Assembly: GCF_014697355.1 (NCBI RefSeq)
Contig: NZ_JACJRQ010000026.1
Location: forward strand, 46,553-110,552
Direction: 5' to 3'
Length of the DNA: 64,000 nt
Origin: Nostoc calcicola FACHB-3891
GTDB taxonomy: Bacteria; Cyanobacteriota; Cyanobacteriia; Cyanobacteriales; Nostocaceae
The position numbers were made by a program, and so were the translations under genes. The stretch's first letter is position 1. Each line of letters begins with the position of its first letter. Below the pieces are notes generated by a model. It ran no database searches, was not told the DNA's origin, and worked only from the letters and a program-made list of their open reading frames with translations. Positions 16,633 through 24,386 of the stretch are shown one piece after another.

Positions 16633-18780
16633 ATGGGAATTTATAATGGCGACAACAACAATAACACCTTCCTGGGACTTAATGGTGAATCTTGGGCACT
16701 CAACGGACAAGGCGGTGATGACTACTTAGCGGGTGCAGATCGAGATGACACTATTAATGGTGGAACTGGGAACGACAATTTGCTTGGTGCTGCTGGTAAC
16801 GACATAATTTCTGGCGATGATGGAAATGACAACTTGTATGGCGGTGCTGGAAATGACAACTTGTATGGCGGTGCTGGAAATAACAACTTGTATGGTGATG
16901 AGGGCGATGACACCCTAAATAATATATTTGGTTCAGTAGATGGTGGTGCAGGTATTGATACGCTAGTAGCCAACTACAGTCAGTTCAATAATGGTGCTGG
17001 TATAGATGTAGGATATTTGGGGCAAAATGTCATCTTCAGTCGCCTCACTGGTACTGGCGTACTTGGTTATAGTAACATTGAAAAATTTAATATCACAGGC
17101 ACGCAATACACAGATGTCCTGCGTGGTGGTGCTAACAGCGATAGCCTGTTTGGCGGTGGTGGTAACGATCAAATTGAGGGTGGTGCTGGCTTTGATTATC
17201 TTTATGGTGACGCTGGTGATGATACTGTAATTGATACAGATGGTTCAGTAGATGGTGGTGCAGGTATTGATACGCTAGTAGCCAACTACAGTCAGTTCAA
17301 TAATGGTGCTGGTATTGACGTGGGATATTTAGGACTAAATGCTATCTTCAGCCGTCAGACTGGCAATCCATTACTCTACTACACTGGTATTGAAAAATTG
17401 AACGTTACAGGTACACAATACGCAGATGTCCTGCGTGGTGGTGCTAACAGCGATAGCCTGTATGGTGGTGCTGGTAACGATCAAATTGAGGGTGGTGCTG
17501 GCTTTGATTATCTTTATGGTGAGGCTGGTGATGATACTGTAATCGATACAGATGGTTCAGTAGATGGTGGCGCAGGTGTTGATACATTAGTAGCCAACTA
17601 CAGTCAGTTGAATAATGGTGCTGGTATAGATGTAGGATATTTGGGGCAAAGTGTCATCTTCAGTCGCCTCACTGGTACTGGCGTACTTGGTTATAGTAAC
17701 ATTGAAAAATTTAATATCACAGGCACACAATACGCAGATGTCCTGCGCGGTGGCGCTAACAGCGATAGCCTGTATGGTGGCGCTGGTAACGATCAAATTG
17801 AAGGTCGTACTGGCTATGATTATCTTTATGGTGAAGCTGGAGATGATATTTTTATTGATTCAGATGGTTCTGTAGATGGTGGTGCTGGTATTGACACGCT
17901 AATAGCTGACTACACTGATTTGAATAATGGTGCTGGTGTAGACGTGAGACAAAATGGCATCTTCAACCGCCTGAATAACAATGCACTACTCAGTCACACT
18001 GGTATTGAAAAATTTGATATCACAGGCACACAATATGCAGATATCCTGCGTGGTGGTGCTGGTAATGATTCCCTCAAAGGCGGTGCTGGGAATGATACCC
18101 TCAATGGCGATGCTGGGGATGATTTCCTCAAAGGCGGTATCGGTAATGATATTCTCAACGGCGGTAGTGGCTATGATATTGTTAACTATGAAGGAAATTA
18201 TACAGACTATACAATCTCTTTCCTGAACAATGGCGATTTACAGGTGATTGATAATGTCACCGCCAATGGTAACGAAGGTATCGACATCCTCACTGGTGTA
18301 GAATTCATTACTGCACAAGGCGGAAATTTTGCAGTCCTCACGGGTGGTGCAGGCAATGATGTGTTAACAGCATCGAACTCCTGGACTTTTTTGTTTGGTG
18401 GTGACGGAGCCGATAGCCTAACTGGTGGAAATGGTTACGATAACCTTGTCGGCGGCAATGGTAATGATAGTTTAGTAGGCGGTGCTGGCAATGATACTTT
18501 AATAGGTGGTGTTGGCAACGATATTCTCACTGGTGGTGTTGGTGCAGATAAATTTGTGTTTAACTCGAACCTAGAAGGCTTAGACATCATCAAAGACTTC
18601 AGTAGGGTTGAAGGTGACAAGATTCAGATTTCTAAAGCTGGTTTTGGTGGTATCACTAACTTCAACAATTTCAGCTACAACGATGCTACTGGTGCTTTGT
18701 TCTTCCAAGGAACTCAATTTGCCACAATTGAGAATAGACCGGCTGGTTTTGCAATTAGTACAGATATCCAGCTTGTTTAA
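16633..18780 (+). CDS. RTX (haemolysin-type calcium-binding repeat) exoprotein
   Basis: A 715-residue protein rich in the nonapeptide GGxGxDxLx (GGAGNDNLYGGAGNDNLYG and many variants), which folds as a Ca2+-binding parallel beta-roll outside the cell. ATG 16633 follows GAGG at about 14 bases. No N-terminal signal peptide is seen; the C-terminal 100 residues (LTGGVGADKFVFNSNLEGLD, IIKDFSRVEGDKIQIS) match the uncleaved secretion tail of type I secreted proteins. Between RTX blocks are four copies of a 104-residue unit (GSVDGGAGIDTLVANYSQ... NIEKFNITGTQYADVLRGGA), encoded by 312-bp direct repeats. No type I exporter genes are nearby. Enzyme domains are absent, so adhesion or S-layer-like coating is likely. 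Confidence 0.92.
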   Translation: MGIYNGDNNNNTFLGLNGESWALNGQGGDDYLAGADRDDTINGGTGNDNLLGAAGNDIISGDDGNDNLYGGAGNDNLYGGAGNNNLYGDEGDDTLNNIFGSVDGGAGIDTLVANYSQFNNGAGIDVGYLGQNVIFSRLTGTGVLGYSNIEKFNITGTQYTDVLRGGANSDSLFGGGGNDQIEGGAGFDYLYGDAGDDTVIDTDGSVDGGAGIDTLVANYSQFNNGAGIDVGYLGLNAIFSRQTGNPLLYYTGIEKLNVTGTQYADVLRGGANSDSLYGGAGNDQIEGGAGFDYLYGEAGDDTVIDTDGSVDGGAGVDTLVANYSQLNNGAGIDVGYLGQSVIFSRLTGTGVLGYSNIEKFNITGTQYADVLRGGANSDSLYGGAGNDQIEGRTGYDYLYGEAGDDIFIDSDGSVDGGAGIDTLIADYTDLNNGAGVDVRQNGIFNRLNNNALLSHTGIEKFDITGTQYADILRGGAGNDSLKGGAGNDTLNGDAGDDFLKGGIGNDILNGGSGYDIVNYEGNYTDYTISFLNNGDLQVIDNVTANGNEGIDILTGVEFITAQGGNFAVLTGGAGNDVLTASNSWTFLFGGDGADSLTGGNGYDNLVGGNGNDSLVGGAGNDTLIGGVGNDILTGGVGADKFVFNSNLEGLDIIKDFSRVEGDKIQISKAGFGGITNFNNFSYNDATGALFFQGTQFATIENRPAGFAISTDIQLV
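16930..18177 (+). repeat. Four 312-bp direct repeats inside the RTX gene
   Basis: Copies begin at GGTTCAGTAGATGG at 16930, 17242, 17554 and (as GGTTCTGTAGATGG) 17866, an exact 312-base spacing in each case. Copies 1 and 3 share the GTACTGGCGTACTTGG variant, copy 2 differs in the middle, and copy 4 is the most diverged. The pattern suggests unequal crossing-over or gene conversion. Confidence 0.9.
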
Positions 18781-18821
18781 AATTTTGTAGAGATTAGTCT
18801 GACAATTTCATCATATCAGTT

Positions 18822-18857
18822 ACCAGTCCTCACTTCGTTGAAGGGCTGGTTTTTATA
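18822..18857 (+). terminator. Rho-independent terminator after RTX gene
   Basis: The stem ACCAGTCCT pairs with AGGGCTGGT (one G-U type mismatch) around a short loop containing CTTCGTTGA, followed by TTTTT. It lies about 40 bases past the RTX stop codon. Confidence 0.75.
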
Positions 18858-18892
18858 GCAATTCCCAGTTAAGTGAGGTACAGATAATATTT

Positions 18893-18940
18893 TGAAACGC
18901 AGAGGGGCGCAAAGTAAAGCGCAAAGGTACGCAGAGATTA
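18893..18940. repeat. Dispersed CGCAGAGG/GCGCAAAG repeat
   Basis: The block AAACGCAGAGGGGCGCAAAG continues into AGCGCAAAGGTACGCAGAG. Related CGCAGAGACGCAAAGGCGCA blocks lie at 23122-23150, 27000-27040, 60220-60260 and 63719-63730. An extragenic repeat, not a gene. Confidence 0.65.
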
Positions 18941-19190
18941 GTACCTCAGCAGACTAGGAAACGCTATAAGAAAGCCTATCCCAATAAAAAAGTTGAAGGT
19001 TTATTCAACGGCAAGCCACTCTAATCAATTAGAATTGATGCGATAATCAATAGAATTAGCCCTCGCAAAACTGCTAGGGCTGTTTGAATGTTGTGAAAAA
19101 TTGCCAAGCCAAAGAAAGTAGTGATTTTTAAGATGGATGTATCGTCCTTTGACTCGGAAAAAATAGTTCGGATAATGTAAAGAAATGTAA

Positions 19191-19382
19191 ATTTGCGGGG
19201 GGTAGGCAATGGCTGAAACCCTTATTCTATCGTTGACCCCCGCAAATCCTCTCTGGGTAAGGGTTTGAGGGTTTTTATCTGGTGTTTATTGCGAGTAATT
19301 CCTATTTATTGGAGCAATATCTTGACCCCCGCAAAAATGAGGGTGTACAATCCAGTGATGGTAAGCCTTCTATAAGGCTACC
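19191..19382 (+). promoter_or_regulatory. Putative CRISPR leader with repeated GACCCCCGCAAA motifs
   Basis: Directly left of the array, TTGACCCCCGCAAA occurs at 19233-19246 and 19322-19335, and its inverse ATTTGCGGGGG at 19191-19201, giving an 11-bp perfect inverted repeat (19191-19201 with 19237-19247). A small hairpin (AGCCTT CTAT AAGGCT) sits at 19364-19379, just before repeat 1. Motif repetition plus position make this the likely leader. The preceding 18941-19190 shows no gene I can support. Confidence 0.6.
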
Positions 19383-19709
19383 CTTTTAGCTTCTTCGGAA
19401 GTTGAATTAATGGAAACTTAAAAAACAAAGAATTACTACTTGAGTTGCTTCTGAAATCTTTTAGCTTCTTCGGAAGTTGAATTAATGGAAACTTTCTAAA
19501 TCGTAACTAAAGGATTTGATTTCACATTCTTTTAGCTTCTTCGGAAGTTGAATTAATGGAAACGTTGCCGGAATTAAAGCACCTAGGTAAATTAGCACAC
19601 TCGCTTTTAGCTTCTTCGGAAGTTGAATTAATGGAAACGAGAAGAGAGTAAGTTCAAGCTGTATGGCCATAATTCTTTTAGCTTCTTCGGAAGTTGAATT
19701 AATGGAAAT
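19383..19709 (+). CRISPR. Orphan CRISPR array, 5 repeats of 35 nt, 4 spacers
   Basis: Repeats at 19383-19417, 19458-19492, 19529-19563, 19604-19638 and 19675-19709. The unit begins CTTTTAGCTTCTTCGGAAG and ends TTGAATTAATGGAAAC. Spacers are 40, 36, 40 and 36 nt and all different. Plus-strand transcription is favoured by several signs: the 3' end is GAAAC; the repeat RNA would form CUUC(UUCG)GAAG, a stable cUUCGg tetraloop hairpin; the only degenerate base (final C to T) is in the right-most repeat; and a terminator follows on the plus strand. No cas gene is in the window, so any Cas proteins act in trans or the array is a relic. Confidence 0.95.
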
Positions 19710-19728
19710 GTAAAAATATTTCTAAAAC

Positions 19729-19767
19729 AAGATACCCAACTTTTTTTAAGTCGGGTATCTTTTTTCA
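19729..19767 (+). terminator. Rho-independent terminator after the CRISPR array
   Basis: AGATACCCAACTT pairs with AAGTCGGGTATCT (12 of 13 pairs) around a T-rich loop and is followed by TTTTTT. It lies 20 bases beyond the last CRISPR repeat and would end a plus-strand pre-crRNA. Confidence 0.8.
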
Positions 19768-19821
19768 GGAATATAGGACAATACGTTTATTTAAGGTTTA
19801 TTGGTAAAAAACTGGTTTTTT

Positions 19822-19846
19822 AGACGCGATGAATCGCGTCTCTACA
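19822..19846. repeat. Dispersed GACGCGAT-ATCGCGTCTC palindrome
   Basis: AGACGCGATGAATCGCGTCT followed by CTAC. Copies or variants lie at 38350-38372 (inside a MITE), 56244-56266 and 63850-63874. A short extragenic palindrome, likely a dispersed repeat. Confidence 0.7.
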
Positions 19847-19912
19847 TGAATAATTTTATGCTTAACTGAATTGTATTAGTATATAGGACTTATGCATTAA
19901 GCAGATATCATA

Positions 19913-20692
19913 TTATTTTGCAATACAACAGGGTACGATCGCATCTGTACCAGACTGAACTAAATCAACTTGTTTGAGTAGCTCGATCCAAGCCGATGCA
20001 ATTTTTGGATCTTTGTCTTTGGTATTTTGTAAATTTTCTCCTAAAGTTGTTAAAGCATCATACCAAAGACCATGTTTTGCAAAAAAACTAGCTTTTTCCA
20101 ATGGGGTTTTAGCGGCTGCAAGTTCTTGTGATGATGCATTGAGAGTCACTTGTGTCATTGAACCTTGGACGTAAACAGCAGCAGATGGTTTGTCAGGATC
20201 GCAATAAATGGAAAAAGTCCAACGATAAGATTTACCAGCTACTAAGGGTTTTGTAGGTTGTGCGGTTAGGCTGAAAATTCCTGATGGCGTTTCTGGTGGA
20301 TTAAATTTTGTATGATAAACGTAATTATCGGCTTCGTCTTGAATTACAAACTCAACAGGAACTTGAGGCGTTAATTTATCGGGTACAAAAAACCAAAATG
20401 TTGGGGTTTGAGATGCTGATTGTCCCCAGACTACATCTTTATTGACTGTCTTGGTTATGGGTACTAAAGCTGTGAGAGTTTCATACTGCTTACAGGAACC
20501 ACGGCTACCTCCTCCTCTACGCCTACCTGTGGGTTCTCCTGGTTTTTCCTCTGCTTTTGGTGCAACATAGGTGATTTTGCTTGTAGATGTTAAGGTTTGA
20601 GCTTGTGCGTTCCAATTTCCAGGTGCGTTAACAACACTCAAGGTTAGCGCAGATATCAAAGTGGTAGTGTGAAACCAATGTACCTTTTTCAT
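19913..20692 (-). CDS. DUF928 family protein, exported
   Basis: A 259-residue protein with a signal peptide (TTTLISALTLSVVNA, cleavage near AQAQ at 32). It then shows the DUF928 pattern: a basic-glycine segment GRRRGGGSRGSCKQ at about 57-70, LTALVP, TFWFFVP and a beta-rich domain ending ..SYRWTFSIYCD. The C-terminal third (about 190-255) is helical. DUF928 proteins are of unknown function and in cyanobacteria often sit beside CHAT/CHASE2 genes, as here. It is the last gene of a minus-strand series sigma factor - DUF1822 - CHAT/CHASE2 - DUF928, with an 81-base gap to the CHAT gene, suggesting a periplasmic or outer-membrane component of the same system. Confidence 0.85.
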   Translation of the reverse strand: MKKVHWFHTTTLISALTLSVVNAPGNWNAQAQTLTSTSKITYVAPKAEEKPGEPTGRRRGGGSRGSCKQYETLTALVPITKTVNKDVVWGQSASQTPTFWFFVPDKLTPQVPVEFVIQDEADNYVYHTKFNPPETPSGIFSLTAQPTKPLVAGKSYRWTFSIYCDPDKPSAAVYVQGSMTQVTLNASSQELAAAKTPLEKASFFAKHGLWYDALTTLGENLQNTKDKDPKIASAWIELLKQVDLVQSGTDAIVPCCIAK

Positions 20693-20773
20693 AGGGGAAA
20701 TAAATTAGCGATCGCAAGAAAGAATTCAGAATTCAGAATTTTTATAGTTAATTTATTACTACACTTGCGATCG

Positions 20774-23113
20774 CTATGATTTCTGTAATTTTTTGCTGAT
20801 AAACACGAATATAGTACTACTAAGTAGCAAACAAATCATCGGTGGTATTAAAGGTATCCAGCCGCCTTGAGTCAACACGAGAAAGCAAAGTCCAAACAAT
20901 ATACATGATGCTGCGGTTACGGCAATACTGACGTAAGCTATTTTGCGAAGATACCAAGCCATTAGACCACCTGTCAAAGACCAACCCCAAACCCAGCAAA
21001 TATCAGTCCATTGGCTCCAAAGCCATAACAAGGGTCTTTGGTCTAAAGCAGTACTGAGTATTTGACTGACCATCTGTGCCTGAATAATTACGCCTGGGAT
21101 GATTTCCGAAGGGTTTTTACCATCTGGTGTATACCAGTAATCGCTACTACTATTACTGGTGACACCAATGAGAATAATCCGGTTTTTCAGGGCATTTGGG
21201 TTAATTTGTCCGTTCAAGACTTGGCTGAGGGGGATTTGGGGTGCGATCGCTTGCACGGAGGGCGAAAAACGATAATTTAGTAAAATCTGACTACCTTGGG
21301 TATCTATAGACTGATAACCGCCAGTCTGATTTTGTAACTGTGGGAAAGTTTGATTTCCCAGTTGTAAATCCCAATTTGGGGTAAATTTGGCTGTAATTCC
21401 CTGTTTTTTCAGATAAAGAAATGCTAACTGCACGCTAAAGGCAGAAGCCGGAGTGCAACTTGACGAAATCGGGTTGGGAGTCATTGCCAACAAATGACGG
21501 CGAACTACACCATCGTTGTCTTCAAGAAAATCGCTAAAACCCAGCCGTGTTTCTGGTATTTCTGGCGGGGGTGAAATGCCTGTGGGATCGTATTTGGGAT
21601 CGGCACGTTTACAAATTGCAATCAGGCGATCGCTTTTTTGCATCCGCTTGGCTAGTTCTGGTTGGTTAGCACTTACGGGAAAATCCCGGTATACATCTAG
21701 ACCAATAGCTGCTGGCTGGTATTGTTCCAGTTTGGTTAGTAGGAGATTGAGATACTTATCGGATAAAGAACCTTGGCGCGGTTCCTTTCCTTGGGCTTGA
21801 ATGTCTTGGTCGGTAACAGTTATTACCAAAATCCGCGAGTCTGGCTGTTCTTTTGGTCGCAGTCGCATTAATTGGTCAAATGCTTCTAGTTCTAGCGGTT
21901 GCAATCCACCGAATAACCGTATTAATAAGATAAGTAAACTCACACTGAAGCTATTTAAAAAAACTGCTGGTAACTGCTTGAAATTGGGACGCGGCAGATA
22001 TAAACCCAACCTCCCACCGCAGAGATCCTGCCAGGTTGGCGAAATTTCCGCTGGATTTTGACAAATGACAGGTAACCAAGTGGCGCAGGGAAAATCATGT
22101 TCTAGAGATTGTAATCTTTCTCTGGCCTCCCTGACGGCTGCATATAAAGTTTTGCCTCGGGAAAAAAGTGCCAACAAATGCTTCAAAAATTCCTGCGCTA
22201 CCCGATCTGGTACAGGTTCGCGCATAACAATTACCTGGGGTAAATGCAAATCAGCTAAATCTTGCGCTAATCCCAAACCATCACAAGAGTTAAAAATTGC
22301 TAGCTGCAAACCTTGAGCGATCGCCTTTTGTAAACCATACTTTAATTGTTCAATTGTTAAACTTTCGCCAGAATTCAGCAGCATTCGCCCTTTTCCTTGG
22401 CTGGAACTATGCCCCGCAAAAAAAAGAATGTCCCAACCTGACTCCCATAATTGTTCTGTGATTTGGGAACGGTTGGGTTCAACTAAAAATTTGAGTTCAG
22501 CATTAGGTAATTGCCGAAGTAAATTTTGGTCTTTTTCGATATCAATGCCGTGGCGATCGCCTAAAATTGCTAAGATTCTGACTTTACTTTTAGTCTTTTT
22601 TGGATTTGTTTTCACAGAACGCCCATATTCTGGCGGACTCAGGGCGATTTCCGCTTGTGGATAATCACTAAAAAACTGCCACAGACACCAAGGAAGCTTT
22701 AAAACCTGTGGCGATTGGGCAGTAATTATGCAACGAATTTCTTCTGTGGGTAACAGTTGAGTACGTAGTTTCCGGTCAATATTCAGAAACAGTGAACTAT
22801 TTAGCCATGTATTTAAACTTTGTTGTAATTCTTGGCAGAGGTTGTCAAACTCGCCTTGGGAAATATGCGTAACGTCTTCCTCATCAATTTCAAAATCTGC
22901 AATGTTGCGACTGCGCCAACCCAAACTAGCATACAAAGCTGTATACATTTGTTGCCAACGTTGGTAAAGATGCTCCAATTGTGGCGCAGCAGGTAATCCA
23001 CCTGTAAATTGCATGGGAGTAGGAGTATCTGTTTGCCAAAGTTGAGCAGCGATCGTGGGGAAGCCTTGGTTGAAATCTCCTTTTCCTAAGTTGAGGACGA
23101 TGAGTTTGCTCAT
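20774..23113 (-). CDS. CHAT-CHASE2 membrane sensor protein
   Basis: A 779-residue protein with two modules. The N-terminal CHAT peptidase-like domain (about 120-370) has His235 in FFAGHSSSQ and Cys277 in FNSCDGLGLA, the caspase-type dyad. After a membrane helix (about 388-405) comes an extracytoplasmic CHASE2 sensor domain (about 410-660; FDQLMRLRPKEQPDSRILVI, AIGLDVYRDFPV, DNDGVVRRHLL). Three C-terminal membrane helices follow (about 690-775). The predicted layout puts the sensor outside and the peptidase-like domain inside, so an external signal could switch a cytoplasmic protease. DUF1822 and a sigma factor are encoded just upstream on the same strand, and DUF928 downstream. The ligand and substrate are unknown. 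Confidence 0.9.
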   Translation of the reverse strand: MSKLIVLNLGKGDFNQGFPTIAAQLWQTDTPTPMQFTGGLPAAPQLEHLYQRWQQMYTALYASLGWRSRNIADFEIDEEDVTHISQGEFDNLCQELQQSLNTWLNSSLFLNIDRKLRTQLLPTEEIRCIITAQSPQVLKLPWCLWQFFSDYPQAEIALSPPEYGRSVKTNPKKTKSKVRILAILGDRHGIDIEKDQNLLRQLPNAELKFLVEPNRSQITEQLWESGWDILFFAGHSSSQGKGRMLLNSGESLTIEQLKYGLQKAIAQGLQLAIFNSCDGLGLAQDLADLHLPQVIVMREPVPDRVAQEFLKHLLALFSRGKTLYAAVREARERLQSLEHDFPCATWLPVICQNPAEISPTWQDLCGGRLGLYLPRPNFKQLPAVFLNSFSVSLLILLIRLFGGLQPLELEAFDQLMRLRPKEQPDSRILVITVTDQDIQAQGKEPRQGSLSDKYLNLLLTKLEQYQPAAIGLDVYRDFPVSANQPELAKRMQKSDRLIAICKRADPKYDPTGISPPPEIPETRLGFSDFLEDNDGVVRRHLLAMTPNPISSSCTPASAFSVQLAFLYLKKQGITAKFTPNWDLQLGNQTFPQLQNQTGGYQSIDTQGSQILLNYRFSPSVQAIAPQIPLSQVLNGQINPNALKNRIILIGVTSNSSSDYWYTPDGKNPSEIIPGVIIQAQMVSQILSTALDQRPLLWLWSQWTDICWVWGWSLTGGLMAWYLRKIAYVSIAVTAASCILFGLCFLVLTQGGWIPLIPPMICLLLSSTIFVFISKKLQKS

Positions 23114-23119
23114 AATTTA

Positions 23120-23238
23120 TATCACGCAGAGACGCAAAGGCGCAGAGAGTAAGAGTTGAGAAGAGTATTTCATATTCTACTTGAGCAACACCAAACTCCT
23201 TTTCCTCTCTGCGTCTCTGCGCCTCTGCGTGAGACAAT
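23120..23238. repeat. Inverted CGCAGAGACGCAAAGGCGCAGAG repeat between DUF1822 and CHAT genes
   Basis: The left arm TCACGCAGAGACGCAAAGGC continues GCAGAGAG. The right arm CTCTCTGCGTCTCTGCGCCT continues CTGCGTGAGA and is its near-complement, leaving a 50-base AT-rich centre. The element fills most of the 134-base gap inside an otherwise tight operon and may have been inserted there. Confidence 0.75.
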
Positions 23239-23247
23239 ACCCAATTA

Positions 23248-24384
23248 TTAACTTTCAAACTCCTCGATAAAATTGAAATCATCTAAAACAACCTGAAGAC
23301 TAAATCGTGTGTTTTGGGGACATCGAAACCGCTTGAGTTGGATTGAATTATCTGTTTCCCTTGCTTGCACTGATTGGACAATTTCTCCGGAAGCAGAAAT
23401 CAATGCCAAACTAAGATTTATCGGTAAATATAAATTCCGCTCTTTAGGATATAGTTGGGCACGAATTCCTACTCTATTATCTGTTTCTGCTGTCAATGTT
23501 AGCATTAATACTACAGCTTGATTGTTATTTGGTAACTCAATCTCCTTAACTCGTTGGATTGATTGCTCAACCACATCACTAACCTGGCGAAAGCTAAAGG
23601 CGAAATCTGGCTGTGTACCCAGGAATGTTTCTATTGTTTGCCAGCTATCTGCAACTATATTTTGGAACCACTGACGCAAGTTGACAAGTGCTGGTTTCTG
23701 TGTATATTTTTGTGCCCAGTCTTCGCTATTTAACAAGGCTCCCCAAATTTCAAAGGGCAATTCCAAGCGAGGATTTGTTGAACTTGCTAATCTTTGCCAG
23801 AGATTTTCTACTTGAGTAGCTGATAAAATAGGCAAAGGAGTAATCGCTGTTTGTGTTTGTTCTTCAGGATATAGTTGACGTACTACCCAAAGCACATTCA
23901 AATCCTCAATCATTTGATTGGCATCTAAGGAGTAAGTCCGCTCTTGGGAATTGTAGCTGCCTTGATTTTTTAATTGTTCATGGGTGGCATAACCCCAAAT
24001 TCTCATCCATTGACCATCGGGATTGACTTGTACTGCTAAATAATAATCTCCTGCCCATTGAGGAATATCTATCCATTCTTGTGGGACAGAAAATTCTCTA
24101 GTTTCTAGGCTTTTATCTGGAATTAAAATCAAGCGTTTTGTATCGATATTTATAGCAGTGCCGTTGACCAGCTCCCAAGTTATTGGCAATGTATCAATAG
24201 TAGCTTGTGGTACGTATTCTGCTTGCAACCAAGGCAGAAAGGTGCTAAGGCATACTTGATTTAGAAAGGCATTCCAACGGCCACGGGGAGTAACACTAGA
24301 CTGGCTTTGCTGCCAAGATTGATTTTGAACTTCCGGAGAAACCTCTAACCACAGTTGAGTCGGAGGAACACAAAATGAGGACAT
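23248..24384 (-). CDS. DUF1822 family protein
   Basis: A 378-residue soluble protein matching the cyanobacterial DUF1822 pattern: WNAFLNQVCLSTFLPWLQ near 38-55, the beta-rich region around DTKRLILIPDKSL, and the motif QWAGDYYLAVQVNPDGQWMR near 108-127. No signal peptide or membrane helix. It starts 2 bases after the sigma factor stop and is therefore almost certainly co-translated with it. The family has no known biochemical activity; its constant company with sigma-like and CHAT/CHASE2 genes suggests a regulator or adaptor (inference), perhaps an anti-sigma partner. Confidence 0.85.
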   Translation of the reverse strand: MSSFCVPPTQLWLEVSPEVQNQSWQQSQSSVTPRGRWNAFLNQVCLSTFLPWLQAEYVPQATIDTLPITWELVNGTAINIDTKRLILIPDKSLETREFSVPQEWIDIPQWAGDYYLAVQVNPDGQWMRIWGYATHEQLKNQGSYNSQERTYSLDANQMIEDLNVLWVVRQLYPEEQTQTAITPLPILSATQVENLWQRLASSTNPRLELPFEIWGALLNSEDWAQKYTQKPALVNLRQWFQNIVADSWQTIETFLGTQPDFAFSFRQVSDVVEQSIQRVKEIELPNNNQAVVLMLTLTAETDNRVGIRAQLYPKERNLYLPINLSLALISASGEIVQSVQARETDNSIQLKRFRCPQNTRFSLQVVLDDFNFIEEFES

Positions 24385-24386
24385 AG

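Noticed and set aside
16722..18620. Antisense and shifted frames inside the RTX gene
   Set aside because: They follow the 312-bp and nonapeptide repeats and recur at the repeat period; they mirror the real frame.
19021..19209. 62-codon minus-strand frame left of the CRISPR leader
   Set aside because: No ribosome site, not protein-like, and overlaps the leader motifs.
19482..19670. Frame running through the CRISPR array
   Set aside because: Contains the translated repeat (FPLIQLPKKL) twice; the array explains it.
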